Shown here piece by piece: positions 1-8,561 of a stretch of DNA of 64,000 bases; the first letter of the stretch is position 1; each line of letters opens with the position of its first letter. The notes beneath the pieces are model-generated. The model was not told the origin of the DNA and did not search any database. It worked only from the letters and a program-made list of their open reading frames with translations. The translations under genes were made by a program, and so were the position numbers. This stretch comes from Streptomyces sp. NBC_00433 (lineage in GTDB: Bacteria > Actinomycetota > Actinomycetes > Streptomycetales > Streptomycetaceae): assembly GCA_036015235.1 (NCBI GenBank), contig CP107926.1, positions 6,695,501-6,759,500 of the forward strand, in the 5' to 3' direction.

Positions 1-121
1 GCGCCGCGGGGCAGGGTGCTCCGGTTGCGCGGGAAGGGCCGGGCGCGGGGCCCTGGCGGCTCATGATCCGGCCGGGCCCCTGCCGGGCGGGCGCGGGTGG
101 GGCGGCGCTAGCATCCTTCGC

Positions 122-970
122 ATGGCGTGGCGGGGGTGGCGGCGGCTGGGAGCCGCGGCGGGGCTGGTGGTGGTGCTCGCGGCGACCTGCGCCTCGGGGG
201 CGGAGGTCCCGGAGGCCGGGGGGACGGCGGGGGATCCGGGGCCGCTGCCCGCCGACCGGTACGCCTACACGTCGCAGGACTACCAGCGGTCCCAGCGGGC
301 GACGGCCTTGCTGGTCAGGGAGTGCATGGCGGACCACGGGCATCCGGACTTCCCGCTCGACCCCCGGTACCCGAGCGACCCCCTGGTCACCACCATGGTG
401 ACCACCGATTACGGGGTCCTCGACGCCGCCACCGCCCGCCGCTGGGGCTACGGGTGGGACCCGGCGGAACACCCGGGCGACCGGCCCGAGGGGCGCCGGA
501 TGACCGGTGCCGAGTTCGCGGACCTGCCGGCCTGCGACAACGAGGCGGACAAGCGGCTGCTGCGGGGCATCGACGTCAAGCGGGACTGGCTCTACGCGGG
601 CACGCGCGGGGTCGAAGTGAACAAGGCGGTCGAGCGCGACCCGCGCCTGCGCGCGGCCTGGGACGTGTGGTCCCGGTGCCTGGCGGACCAGGGATTCACC
701 CGCTACCCCGACCCCGTCGCCGCGTACACGGACGCCGCCTGGAAGCGGGGCAGCGACGGCAACACCGCGCATACACCGCGCGAGCGGGCCACCGCGGTGG
801 CGGACGTCGACTGCAAGCGCCGCCACCGCACCGCCGACATCTGGCACACCGTACGGGCGCAGAAGCAGGCCGCCGACATCGCCGCGCACCCCGACGGATA
901 TGCCGCCGACCTGCGGGCCCTGACGACCTATCGGGCCTCCGTCGCCGAGGTGCTGCGGCAGTACGGCTAG
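122..970 (+). CDS. Exported hypothetical protein, possible lipoprotein
   Basis: The 282-residue product has a basic start and a hydrophobic stretch (about residues 9-22) followed by Cys23, so it is probably exported. Lipidation is possible but Thr before the Cys is unusual for a lipobox. The mature part contains two similar helical segments, each with a Cys in the pattern RxC(M/L)ADxG (near residues 69 and 182), plus two further cysteines, so disulphides are plausible. I do not recognise the family. The ATG lies 7 nt after a TAGCAT -10-like box (109-114) with no Shine-Dalgarno, suggesting a leaderless message. Two overlapping frames here look like GC shadows. Confidence 0.75.
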   Translation: MAWRGWRRLGAAAGLVVVLAATCASGAEVPEAGGTAGDPGPLPADRYAYTSQDYQRSQRATALLVRECMADHGHPDFPLDPRYPSDPLVTTMVTTDYGVLDAATARRWGYGWDPAEHPGDRPEGRRMTGAEFADLPACDNEADKRLLRGIDVKRDWLYAGTRGVEVNKAVERDPRLRAAWDVWSRCLADQGFTRYPDPVAAYTDAAWKRGSDGNTAHTPRERATAVADVDCKRRHRTADIWHTVRAQKQAADIAAHPDGYAADLRALTTYRASVAEVLRQYG

Positions 971-1079
971 GGCGTGCCACCAGTGGTGCGGGACCGTGAC
1001 AATGCCGGGTGTCTGAGGAGGCGGACGCGGGGCAGCCGGTGGGGAGACGGTGTCGCCACCGACACGGAAGGGGTCCGAC

Positions 1080-1280
1080 ATGCCGGTCACGTTTCGAAAG
1101 TCGTTCTGGATATTCCCGGGGGTCCGGCTCAACCTGGGCCGCAATTCCCGGTCGTTCACATTCGGGTTCAAGGGGCACGGTCCCCACCACACGCGCTCGT
1201 CGACCGGACGGCGCACCACCTCGTGGGATCTGCCGGGCCCGTTCGGCTTCCGGCACACGAGCCGCAAGAAGCGGACCTGA
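1080..1280 (+). CDS. DUF4236 family small basic protein
   Basis: This 66-residue basic protein opens with FRKSFWIFPGVRLNLGRNS and later has a WDLPGPFGFR segment. This resembles DUF4236, whose members share an F(R)KS...PGVRLNLSK start and a GIPGTGLSYR-like end. The function of DUF4236 is not established. The start ATG at 1080 follows GGAAGGGG (1066-1073) at good spacing; an in-frame ATG at 1050 is less well supported. A perfect 11-bp hairpin follows directly and probably terminates both this gene and the convergent hydrolase gene. Confidence 0.7.
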   Translation: MPVTFRKSFWIFPGVRLNLGRNSRSFTFGFKGHGPHHTRSSTGRRTTSWDLPGPFGFRHTSRKKRT

Positions 1281-1283
1281 CGA

Positions 1284-1310
1284 CGCCCCGCCGCGGTGAG
1301 CGGCGGGGCG
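1284..1310. terminator. GC hairpin between convergent genes
   Basis: Arms 1284-1294 and 1300-1310 are perfect 11-bp complements around a 5-nt loop. The hairpin sits 4 bases after the DUF4236 stop and 20 bases from the stop of the minus-strand hydrolase, so it can serve both strands. There is no U-tract, as usual in this GC-rich group. Confidence 0.7.
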
Positions 1311-1329
1311 AGGTCTCAGCGGCGCCGGG

Positions 1330-4014
1330 TCAGTGGTGGCCTCCCGGGGCGTGGTGCCCGGCGCAGACGTCGCCCTGGCCGCCGACCGGGGGTATCGCGG
1401 TGGCCGGGGCGGTCACACCGTCGTCCTCGCGGACGGTGATGGTGCCGAAGTCGTGGTCGCCCAGCACCGCGTTGACGGAGTCGGACACCGCGACCTTGTA
1501 GGCGGTGCTTGCGGTCGCTCCCGGCAGGGTGTCGCCGGTCACCGGGAAGGCGACCGCCTGGCAGGTCTCACCCGGCCGGAAGCTGACCTGCGCCATCGCC
1601 GGGGCCAGCGCCCCGGTGGTGGCGCTGCCGAGCACGGTGAGGTAGGCGCTGACCGGGTACGGGCTCGGCTGCGACAGGTAGACCGCCACATGGTCGGTGG
1701 ACACCGCGGAGCCCTCCTCCACCGTCGTGGAGGCCACGTTGACGGTGCTGCGCCGCTGGGCGTGCGGTGTGCCCAGCGCCTTGCGGTCGAAGCCCAGGTC
1801 GGACACGTAGGCCCCGCCGGAGTCCGCGGCCGGGGTGAGCCGGACCGATGCCAGGCGGCGCAGGTCGAGGCCCGCCTTGCGCAGGGTCGCGGTCGGCACG
1901 TGCACCTGCTGGAGCACGATCTTGCCGAGGTTGGTGGACGTGCTGGCGGGCATCCGGTTCACGGCCCAGGGGTTGAGGGTGGAGACCGGGGCGCTCCAGC
2001 GGCGTCCCGAGGCGTCGGCCACGGTGAGGGTGAGGTCGGTGCCGGTGGTGACGCTCTCGTCGGGTGACATGTCGAGGGTCATCTCGTCGTACCGCGTCAC
2101 GTCCCGCTGCGAGGACGGGACGGTGACGGCCAGGCCGCCGGCCTTGCCGGTCCAGGCCAGGTGGGTCATGGGGTTGAGCGGTACGTTCGGCGCGTAGTTC
2201 GCCGGGGTCCAGTACGGGACCTGCTGGTTGGTCAGGGTGCTGCCGGGGTTGGTGCAGTACGGCAGCGCCTCGGGCACGGTGCGGCCGTACTTGTTGGCGC
2301 AGACCGTGGCGGTCATGTCACCGGTGGCGGTCACCAGCGGGGAGGGGGCCTTGAAGGTGGTGAGGTCGGCCCGGTCGGTGCGCGGCTGCTGCGCGACCGT
2401 ACGGACGTCGGCGAAGCCGGACACGGACGGCGGTTCCTGGCCCGAGCCGTCGAAGAGGCCCTGGAAGGCGGTCTGCCGGCCGAGGGTGGCCTCGAAGAAC
2501 CCGGCGATGTAGGCCGATCCGACCTGGTATTGCTGGGCGGCGGTCAACCGGATGTTCTGGCCCGAGGCGAGCGCGGTGGCGCTGGTGCCGCAGACCGGGT
2601 CGTCGGCCTTCGACCAGTCGTCGGAGGCCGCCGGATAGGGCGGTGTCCAGGACGTGTTGTAGAAGTCGTGGTCGGTGCCCATCACCCAGATGTCGGAGCG
2701 CTGCACGTCGTCGGTGAAGGTGCCGTCGCGCGAGTCGGCGTAGAAGTGCTGGCCCTGCTGGTCGGAGACGTCGCCGTCGCAGTACGGCAGCAGCGTGGTG
2801 GTGATGACGTCCGGCAGGGTGGCGCGGGTGAAGTCGATCGGCGCCAGCGCGAAGACCGACTTGATGCTCCACGGGTGCGGCAGCGCCTCGTTGAGCGTGC
2901 CCGCGGTGACGACGCCCTCGCCGCCGCGCGAGTGGCCCATCAGGCCGATGCTGCCGAAGTCCATCGTCCCGGCCAGCTGGTGTGCGGTGATCGTGCCCGT
3001 GGGATACGTGTCCCGGCCGGCGGTCAGCGCCTGGTCCAGCGTGACGTCCTGGCCGGTCGCCGCGTCGTGGTAGGCGACCTTGTGGCCGCTGTTCGCCGCC
3101 TTGAGCATGGTCAGCGTGTCCAGCACCAACTGGCCGCGGGTGACGGCCCCGTCGTCGGGGGAGAGCTGGTTGTCGTTGGCGTTGACCGCGTTCGCCGAGA
3201 TCGACACGACGGTGTAGCCGTCGGCCGCGAGCGCCTCGCCGGCGCCGTCGTAGCCGGCGTAGCTGAGGATCGGCGTGGTGCCGACCGGGCAGGGCCAGCC
3301 GCTGGCGCCCTTGAGCGTGGTGGTGTTGTAGCAGGCGCTGTGCCGGCCGTGCAGGAAGATCACCAGCGGGTGCGTGCCCCGGCCGGAGGGCAGGTAGACA
3401 CGGCCCTCCAACTCGCCGCGGATACCGCCGATGTCGGCCAGCGCGATGGACTGGGCGCCGAAGTCGTAGTCGGCGACGGTGTATTTGCCGGTGCCGACGG
3501 TCGTCGGGTCGGCGGGGGTGCTGCCGCTGCCGCCGGGCTTCGCCGGGGCGGGACGGCCGCCGGCGTGGGCCGCGTCCAGGGTCTTGCGCTGGGCCTGGAG
3601 TTGCGCCGTCGCGGAGGTGAGGGAGGTGGGGCCGGTGGCGGTGCTGCTGCCGCCGGTCGACCACTGCCAGCCGATCGTCGAGGCCTTGGCGACGGCGGGG
3701 TCGGCGGTCGTCGCGGTGAGGGTACGGCCGTCGGCGGACTCGGCGGCGGGACCGAGGTCGACGCCGTCGGCGAGCAGTTCGGGGACGTCGTCCCTGATCG
3801 GCAGCCGGGTGCCGAGCTGGAGCGAGACCGCGTAGCCCGCGGCGCCGCGGGTGACCGTCCAGCCGTCGCCGGACGCCACGGTGGCCGAGCGGGCGCCGGG
3901 TGTCGCCGCGGCGGCGGGCAGGGCGGCGGCGGTGGCCGCGCCGAGGGCCAGCAGGCCCACGGTCAGCGTGGTGAGCGGGCGGCGCGAGGGCCGCCCCGAT
4001 ATGCGTCTGGTCAC
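1330..4014 (-). CDS. Large secreted alpha/beta-hydrolase with C-terminal beta domains
   Basis: The product has 894 residues. A signal peptide of about 37 residues (arginine-rich start, hydrophobic core, AxA end) is followed by a linker and an alpha/beta-hydrolase core. The core shows an HGRHS oxyanion-loop segment and the nucleophile elbow GHSRGGEG, where Ser is the nucleophile. The C-terminal third lacks catalytic motifs; residues about 755-860 (VNVASTTVEEGSA onward, ending ITVREDDG) look like a Calx-beta type beta-sandwich. The substrate is unknown; secreted lipases and polyester hydrolases share this fold. Its GTG start overlaps the stop of the upstream 57-codon gene (GTGA), so it is probably the last cistron of an amidase operon. 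Confidence 0.85.
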   Translation of the reverse strand: MTRRISGRPSRRPLTTLTVGLLALGAATAAALPAAAATPGARSATVASGDGWTVTRGAAGYAVSLQLGTRLPIRDDVPELLADGVDLGPAAESADGRTLTATTADPAVAKASTIGWQWSTGGSSTATGPTSLTSATAQLQAQRKTLDAAHAGGRPAPAKPGGSGSTPADPTTVGTGKYTVADYDFGAQSIALADIGGIRGELEGRVYLPSGRGTHPLVIFLHGRHSACYNTTTLKGASGWPCPVGTTPILSYAGYDGAGEALAADGYTVVSISANAVNANDNQLSPDDGAVTRGQLVLDTLTMLKAANSGHKVAYHDAATGQDVTLDQALTAGRDTYPTGTITAHQLAGTMDFGSIGLMGHSRGGEGVVTAGTLNEALPHPWSIKSVFALAPIDFTRATLPDVITTTLLPYCDGDVSDQQGQHFYADSRDGTFTDDVQRSDIWVMGTDHDFYNTSWTPPYPAASDDWSKADDPVCGTSATALASGQNIRLTAAQQYQVGSAYIAGFFEATLGRQTAFQGLFDGSGQEPPSVSGFADVRTVAQQPRTDRADLTTFKAPSPLVTATGDMTATVCANKYGRTVPEALPYCTNPGSTLTNQQVPYWTPANYAPNVPLNPMTHLAWTGKAGGLAVTVPSSQRDVTRYDEMTLDMSPDESVTTGTDLTLTVADASGRRWSAPVSTLNPWAVNRMPASTSTNLGKIVLQQVHVPTATLRKAGLDLRRLASVRLTPAADSGGAYVSDLGFDRKALGTPHAQRRSTVNVASTTVEEGSAVSTDHVAVYLSQPSPYPVSAYLTVLGSATTGALAPAMAQVSFRPGETCQAVAFPVTGDTLPGATASTAYKVAVSDSVNAVLGDHDFGTITVREDDGVTAPATAIPPVGGQGDVCAGHHAPGGHH

Positions 4015-4184
4015 TTGTGCGGCGCCTCGTCCTGGTCGGGGTCGTCATCGGGGTAGGGGTAGAAGGCGGTGCCGAGCTTGGGCAGCCAGCCCACGGTGGC
4101 GACCGGGGAGGTGTCGTCGCCCGGGTGCTGCGGGGGCAGTCCGGCGTTGATCACCGGGCCCCAGCCGACGGTCAGGAAGGTCAT
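4011..4184 (-). CDS. 57-residue protein coupled between amidase and hydrolase genes
   Basis: A 58-codon frame runs from ATG at 4184 to TGA at 4011. The ATG overlaps the amidase stop (ATGA, 4181-4184) and the TGA overlaps the GTG of the hydrolase (GTGA, 4011-4014). It therefore fills the whole gap between the two long genes without leaving a base over. The product starts MTFLTVGWGPVINAGLPP, carries aromatic segments (VGWLPKLG, AFYPYP) and ends in an acidic tail (DDDPDQDE). There is no signal peptide and I recognise no family. The double overlap is the main evidence that it is a real cistron; amino-acid conservation should be tested. Confidence 0.65.
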   Translation of the reverse strand: MTFLTVGWGPVINAGLPPQHPGDDTSPVATVGWLPKLGTAFYPYPDDDPDQDEAPHK

Positions 4185-6112
4185 CGCAGGGCCTCCTCGG
4201 CGACCAGCGGGTCGTTGGACAGCTCGGGCGGCGTGCCCGGCTCGGCGGAACGCAGCATCCGCGGGGCGACCTTGGGGGCGTCGGCCACCGGGTCGGGCGG
4301 CGCCGCGTTGTGGTACTGCGGGAAGTGCTCCTGGTAGTCGATCGCCGCCTGCACGATCTCCGGCTCGCTGAACCGCGGGCCCCAGAACTGCGCGGCGATC
4401 GGCAGGCCGACCGTGCTGTCGTAGCCGACCGGGAAGGAGACCATCGGCCAGGCAAGGGCGTTGGGCAGCTGGTAGTAGGCCCGGTAGACCGGGAAGCCGC
4501 TGCCGGTGCGCAGGCCGATCTGCGCGCCGAGCGAGAACACCAGCATGAAGTCGACGCCCGCCTTGTCCAGCGCGGCCTGGTAGTTGGCCTGGAGGGTGCG
4601 CCTGCGCCGCTCGCCCTCGACGCGGACGGCGGCCGGGATCAGCCCGGCGAACCTGGTGGCCGACTCGAAGGAGGCCGCCGTCTCGCCGGGCGCCTTGCGG
4701 CCGTACTGCGCCAGCAGCGCGGCGGCCTGGTCGGCGGGGCGGGTCGCGGCGAAGTCCTTGACCGCGTCCCAGTAGCGGATCTCGTAGCGGTTGGGGCTGA
4801 GCACCGCGGAGGACGGCGAGACCGGGGAGCCGTCGACGGTGGCCAGCACGTCGGTGCTGGAGAAGTACGGGTCGTTGGCGGGCACGGTGACGTCCAGGCC
4901 GGGGAATTCCTTCACCGTGGCGCCCAGCGAGGCGAGTTGCTGCTTGAGCCGGTTGAAGGCGGCCAGGTGGTCGGCGTCGTAGGTGTCCTGCGGCGAGGTG
5001 CCGGTCTGGATGCCGCGGCTGGTGCGCATCCAGTCGGACTGCGGTATGCCGATGGTGACGCCCGCCAGCGGCCTGCGGCCCTTGCGGGCGGTGAGCGGCA
5101 TCGCGGGGAAGGGGTCGGGCGCCGACAGCGACAGCGGGTCGCCGGCCGGGTCGGGGCCGAGGATCACCGAGAGGATCAGCGACGCGTCGCGCACCGAGCG
5201 GGCGATCGGCCCCAGCACGTCGTATCCGGGAGAGAGCGGCATCAGCCCGGCGACCGAACTGGTGCCGAGCGAAGGCTTGATGCCGCTGGCGCCGTTCGCG
5301 GCCGAGGGCATCATGATGGAGCCGCCGGTCTCCTCGCCGATGGCGGCCGCCGCCAGCCGGGCGACCGGGGCGACACCCGAGCCCTGGCTCGAACCGCCGG
5401 GCACGTAGGCCTTGTTCCAGGCATTGCCGGCGAAGGTGCCGGTGATGGAGCCGGAGAAGGCCGAGGCGACGGTGTGGCCGAGGATCACCGCGCCGGCCTC
5501 GCGCAGCCGGTGCACGACGGTGGCGTCCCGCAGGGCGGCGTTGCCGTCGAAGGCGTGGCTGCCGTCCTTGGCCTCAAGTCCCTTGACCGCGACGGAGTCC
5601 TTGATCCCGAAGGGGATGCCGAGCAGCGGCGGGAGGTCCTCGCGGCTGTGCCGGGCTCGGGCGAAGCGGACGTCGGCGGCGGCCGCCTGGGCCAGCGCCC
5701 CGGCCCGGTCGACGCGGACGAAGGCGTTGTAGAGGCCGTTGTCGCCGTAGGTCTCGAAGGGGCCGTTGAAGCGGTCGATACGGTCCAGGTAGGCCTTGGT
5801 GACCTGGACCGCGGTGACGACGCGGGCCCGCATCAGCGCGGCGAGTTCGACCACCTCGTAGTCGACGAGGCGGGCCCGCTTCTTGATGCCGGAGACCGCG
5901 GGCAGGGAGCTGAGCAAGTGGGCCGTGCGGGAGGGGGAGTCGCCGGGCTGGGCGGCCGACGCGGGTGTGGCGACGGCCGCGGTGACGGCGGCGGCGCCGG
6001 TGACTGCGGCGGCCCCGCCCAGCACCGCCCGGCGGCTCATGCCGGCGGGCGGATCGGTCGGTGCGGGGGTGGGGCCGGGGGTGCGGGTGGACATGACACG
6101 TTCTGCCGGCAT
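4181..6112 (-). CDS. Tat-exported amidase (amidase signature family)
   Basis: This 643-residue amidase-signature hydrolase would cleave C-N amide bonds in the cell envelope or outside the cell. Catalytic elements are visible: Lys171 in FGIKDS, the GGSSQGSG loop (about 239-246) with the cis-Ser, and the nucleophile Ser265 in ETGGSI. A twin-arginine signal is evident: SRRAVLGG at 26-33, then a hydrophobic run ending ASA. The ATG at 6112 has AGGGAAG upstream at good spacing; an ATG six codons later lacks one. It is the first gene of a three-gene operon ending with the secreted hydrolase, which suggests joint degradation of an external substrate (inference). Confidence 0.9.
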   Translation of the reverse strand: MPAERVMSTRTPGPTPAPTDPPAGMSRRAVLGGAAAVTGAAAVTAAVATPASAAQPGDSPSRTAHLLSSLPAVSGIKKRARLVDYEVVELAALMRARVVTAVQVTKAYLDRIDRFNGPFETYGDNGLYNAFVRVDRAGALAQAAAADVRFARARHSREDLPPLLGIPFGIKDSVAVKGLEAKDGSHAFDGNAALRDATVVHRLREAGAVILGHTVASAFSGSITGTFAGNAWNKAYVPGGSSQGSGVAPVARLAAAAIGEETGGSIMMPSAANGASGIKPSLGTSSVAGLMPLSPGYDVLGPIARSVRDASLILSVILGPDPAGDPLSLSAPDPFPAMPLTARKGRRPLAGVTIGIPQSDWMRTSRGIQTGTSPQDTYDADHLAAFNRLKQQLASLGATVKEFPGLDVTVPANDPYFSSTDVLATVDGSPVSPSSAVLSPNRYEIRYWDAVKDFAATRPADQAAALLAQYGRKAPGETAASFESATRFAGLIPAAVRVEGERRRRTLQANYQAALDKAGVDFMLVFSLGAQIGLRTGSGFPVYRAYYQLPNALAWPMVSFPVGYDSTVGLPIAAQFWGPRFSEPEIVQAAIDYQEHFPQYHNAAPPDPVADAPKVAPRMLRSAEPGTPPELSNDPLVAEEALR

Positions 6113-6435
6113 GTGCAGCTTCCCTGTCCTCTGCGTGCTGAAAGAAAAGGATGAACGTGGGGGGAAGACGTTTCCTACGGGGAGACACTAGGACGCGGGT
6201 AATGGCAGAGGGAAGCCATTGACGGTTACTTTCATTCAGGGTGAATCTACTTCATTGTTTTGTTTCGCACGGGTGTCGTGCACGTCAAATGCAGCGAGCG
6301 CTGAAACGTGCGTGAATCCGCCTCAACCGGCCATCGTGGCTGGTGGGTAGGCCACCGGCCAGGGTGCTGGGAGATGTGTGAAACAAAAACTCAACACGAA
6401 GGGAAAGCCTGAGGAAGGCCGAGGAGCGGAAGGCA
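6113..6435. other. Intergenic region upstream of the amidase operon
   Basis: I see no gene in these 323 bases. The part nearest the amidase is unusually AT-rich (6215-6260) and probably carries its promoter. It includes two small inverted repeats: AATGGC/GCCATT (6201-6220) and ATTCA-GGG-TGAAT (6234-6246). Either could be an operator. The remainder lies downstream of the trypco2 gene and shows no clear terminator. Confidence 0.5.
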
Positions 6436-6723
6436 TCAGCGGCCGACTTTGAGCGGGCCGCCGTCCGTGTGCGGCTTGAGTTCGACCTGGACGCGGTGCG
6501 TCGTACCGCGGTCGACGGACCCGCCCAGCTCCGCGGTCACCACCCCGATGCGCAGGCCGCCGCCCGCGGTGCCCGCGCGGTGGACCTGGACGGTGAATTC
6601 CAGGCTGACCCGGTCGACGTCGAAGCCGATCCGCTCGTCCTCGGCGGCGACCCGGGCCACTTCCAGCTCGCCGCGGATCTGCTGGATGACCTCGGCCAGG
6701 CCGACGAAGGGCGGCGGTTCCAC
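6436..6723 (-). CDS. Trypsin-co-occurring domain 2 (trypco2) protein
   Basis: The 95-residue product is a single small domain: helix FVGLAEVIQQIRGELEVAR, then beta strands around DRVSLEFTVQVHR and a GSVDRGTTHRVQVELKP ending. This is the layout of trypco2 (trypsin-co-occurring domain 2), known in actinobacteria next to trypsin-like proteases in predicted conflict or signalling systems. The gene is divergent from just such a protease gene, about 95 bp away, which supports the call. The GTG at 6723 is chosen because a GGGG run precedes it; an upstream TTG at 6765 would add a dissimilar leader. Its biochemical role is unknown. Confidence 0.75.
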   Translation of the reverse strand: MEPPPFVGLAEVIQQIRGELEVARVAAEDERIGFDVDRVSLEFTVQVHRAGTAGGGLRIGVVTAELGGSVDRGTTHRVQVELKPHTDGGPLKVGR

Positions 6724-6804
6724 GGTGCGTGCCCCCAACGGGTGATCTCGCGGACGGGGTGGCAAGTCTACGTCTTTTAACAGGACATGACGTTATGTCA
6801 GGCG

Positions 6805-6818
6805 TAAGATTGCCCGTC
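6805..6818 (+). promoter_or_regulatory. -10 box for a probable leaderless start of the protease operon
   Basis: TAAGAT at 6805-6810 ends 8 nt before the ATG at 6819, which has no Shine-Dalgarno sequence. A small inverted repeat, TGAC-N5-GTCA (6788-6800), lies just upstream. Another ATG at 6795 with AGGA nearby is possible but would place the -10 box inside the coding region. Confidence 0.45.
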
Positions 6819-8561
6819 ATGGAGGCCGACGGGGGAATCGGTACCGGGCCCCTGGCGACGCCGCTGTGGGCGGTGCGAATCCGGCGGGCCAACGGGACGA
6901 TCGCGGGGAGCGGGATTCTGCTGAGCCCTGACCGCGTGCTGACCTGTGCGCATGTGGTGGGCCGGGACGAGGAGGTCACCGCCGAGTTCGTCGGCGCGCA
7001 CGGGCCGCGGGTGCCCGAGGTGGCCGCCAGGGTCGCCGGGGACGCCTACCGGCCCGAGGTGCGCGACTCCAACGGCGACCCGGTCGGGGACGTGGCGCTG
7101 CTCGCCCTGGACCGGCCGCGGCCCGCCGCCGAGCCGACGTCGCTGCACCGGGTGTCCGCGCCGGGCCGCGCGGTGCGGATGTACGGCTTCCCCGCCGCCT
7201 ACAACGGCGGCCTGTGGCTGCCCGCCACCATCCTCGGCGGCTGCGGCCGGGACGGGCAGGTGCAGCTGGAGCCGACCAGCCCGGCGGGAGTGGCCAGGCG
7301 CGGCTTCAGCGGCGGCGGGGTGGTGGACCTGGCCACCGACAAGGTCATCGGCATGGTGCTGGCCAGCTCGCCGGAAGAGGGCGGCGGCTTCTCCTTCATG
7401 AGCCCGGCGGAGACCATCGTGCAGCACCTGCGCGAGGTGAGGACCTGGGTCGAGGGCAGGACCGCGGTCGACGAGGAATTGCGCTCCGCTGCCTCCGGCG
7501 ACGACGGGTCGCCGCTCGACAAACCGTTCGCCGAGCGGCTGGCCCGCTGGCTGCGCGGCGGCCCCGCCGCCCGCCAGGTCAAGATCAGCCTGGTGCCGGA
7601 CGACGACCCGGTGCGCGCCGCCACCCTGCGGCGCGCGATCACCCTGGCCGACCGGGAATTGCGCAGCCGCTTCTCCACCGGGCGCCCCTCGCTGGACTCG
7701 CCGGGGACCGTGCCGGCGGCCGGCGGCCTCGACCTCGCCGTCTACGCCACCGGCCGCGGCACCGACGAGATCGCCGAGCGGATCGCCGGCCGCATGGACC
7801 TGCTCCAGCACCGGGATCTGCCGGCCGCGCAGCGCATCGCGGCGGCCGCGGTGACCATCACCCTGGTCGTGGACGGCGTCGACGCCGCCGCCGACCCGGC
7901 GTCGCTGATCGGGCTGCTGGCGCTGCTGACCTCCCGGGGCAACCGGGTGCTGCTGGTCTTCCGCGCCCCTGGGGAGGCCCTCGAACTCGCCCGGCAGGAG
8001 CTGCTGCTGCGGCCGGCGACGGAGCGCAGGGCGGCGCTGGCCGGGCGTCTTGAGCGGATCGCCCTCGGCCCCGGCCGCGAGCTGGACAGCCTGATGGCCC
8101 GGGTGCGCGGCGCCGGGGAGTTGACCGACAAGGCCGTCGACGTGCTGATCAACGTCATGACCGCCCGCGCGGAACTGGCCGCGAGCCGGGGCGCTTTCGC
8201 CGGCCCGCCGGAGGACGGCCCCGATCCGGCGCGCTACGAGCGCATGGCCGCCCGCGCCGAGAACCGGCTGCCGCCCGCCATCGCCGCGCTGCGCGAACTG
8301 CTCGCCCGGCGCGACGAACTACGCGGCGAGCTGGGCCCCTACCGCCGGCTGTACGAGGACGGTGCCGCCCGCGGTGAGAACGTCGCGGCCGACGAGCTGT
8401 ACCTGACGGCATACCGGCGCCTGCGCGAACGCCCCTGCGACGTGATCGAAGCGGAGGCCGCGGTCCGCCGCTTCCGCGACCTGGTGGACCGGCCGGGGCG
8501 GCAGCCCGCCCCGGGGCCCCCTGAAGGACGGGACAGCGACGAAGGAGGTACGCCGACATGA
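6819..8561 (+). CDS. Trypsin-like serine protease with helical C-terminal extension
   Basis: The 580-residue product has no signal peptide, so it should act in the cytoplasm. Residues 1-210 form a trypsin-like domain with a complete triad: His45 (LTCAHVV), Asp91 (GDVALL) and Ser164 (RGFSGGGV). Residues 250-580 are a charged, mostly helical extension. Within it, VTITLVVDGVDAA followed by GNRVLLVFRAP resembles the Walker B and next strand of a P-loop core, but I find no Walker A. Its stop overlaps the start of the PknG-like kinase gene (ATGA, 8558-8561). With the trypco2 neighbour this fits conflict-type signalling loci in which a protease is the proposed effector (inference). Confidence 0.85.
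   Translation: MEADGGIGTGPLATPLWAVRIRRANGTIAGSGILLSPDRVLTCAHVVGRDEEVTAEFVGAHGPRVPEVAARVAGDAYRPEVRDSNGDPVGDVALLALDRPRPAAEPTSLHRVSAPGRAVRMYGFPAAYNGGLWLPATILGGCGRDGQVQLEPTSPAGVARRGFSGGGVVDLATDKVIGMVLASSPEEGGGFSFMSPAETIVQHLREVRTWVEGRTAVDEELRSAASGDDGSPLDKPFAERLARWLRGGPAARQVKISLVPDDDPVRAATLRRAITLADRELRSRFSTGRPSLDSPGTVPAAGGLDLAVYATGRGTDEIAERIAGRMDLLQHRDLPAAQRIAAAAVTITLVVDGVDAAADPASLIGLLALLTSRGNRVLLVFRAPGEALELARQELLLRPATERRAALAGRLERIALGPGRELDSLMARVRGAGELTDKAVDVLINVMTARAELAASRGAFAGPPEDGPDPARYERMAARAENRLPPAIAALRELLARRDELRGELGPYRRLYEDGAARGENVAADELYLTAYRRLRERPCDVIEAEAAVRRFRDLVDRPGRQPAPGPPEGRDSDEGGTPT

Noticed and set aside
4310..6154. 614-codon plus-strand frame opposite the amidase gene
   Set aside because: Shadow of the amidase gene; no signal, no family and repetitive Gly/Arg/Val composition.
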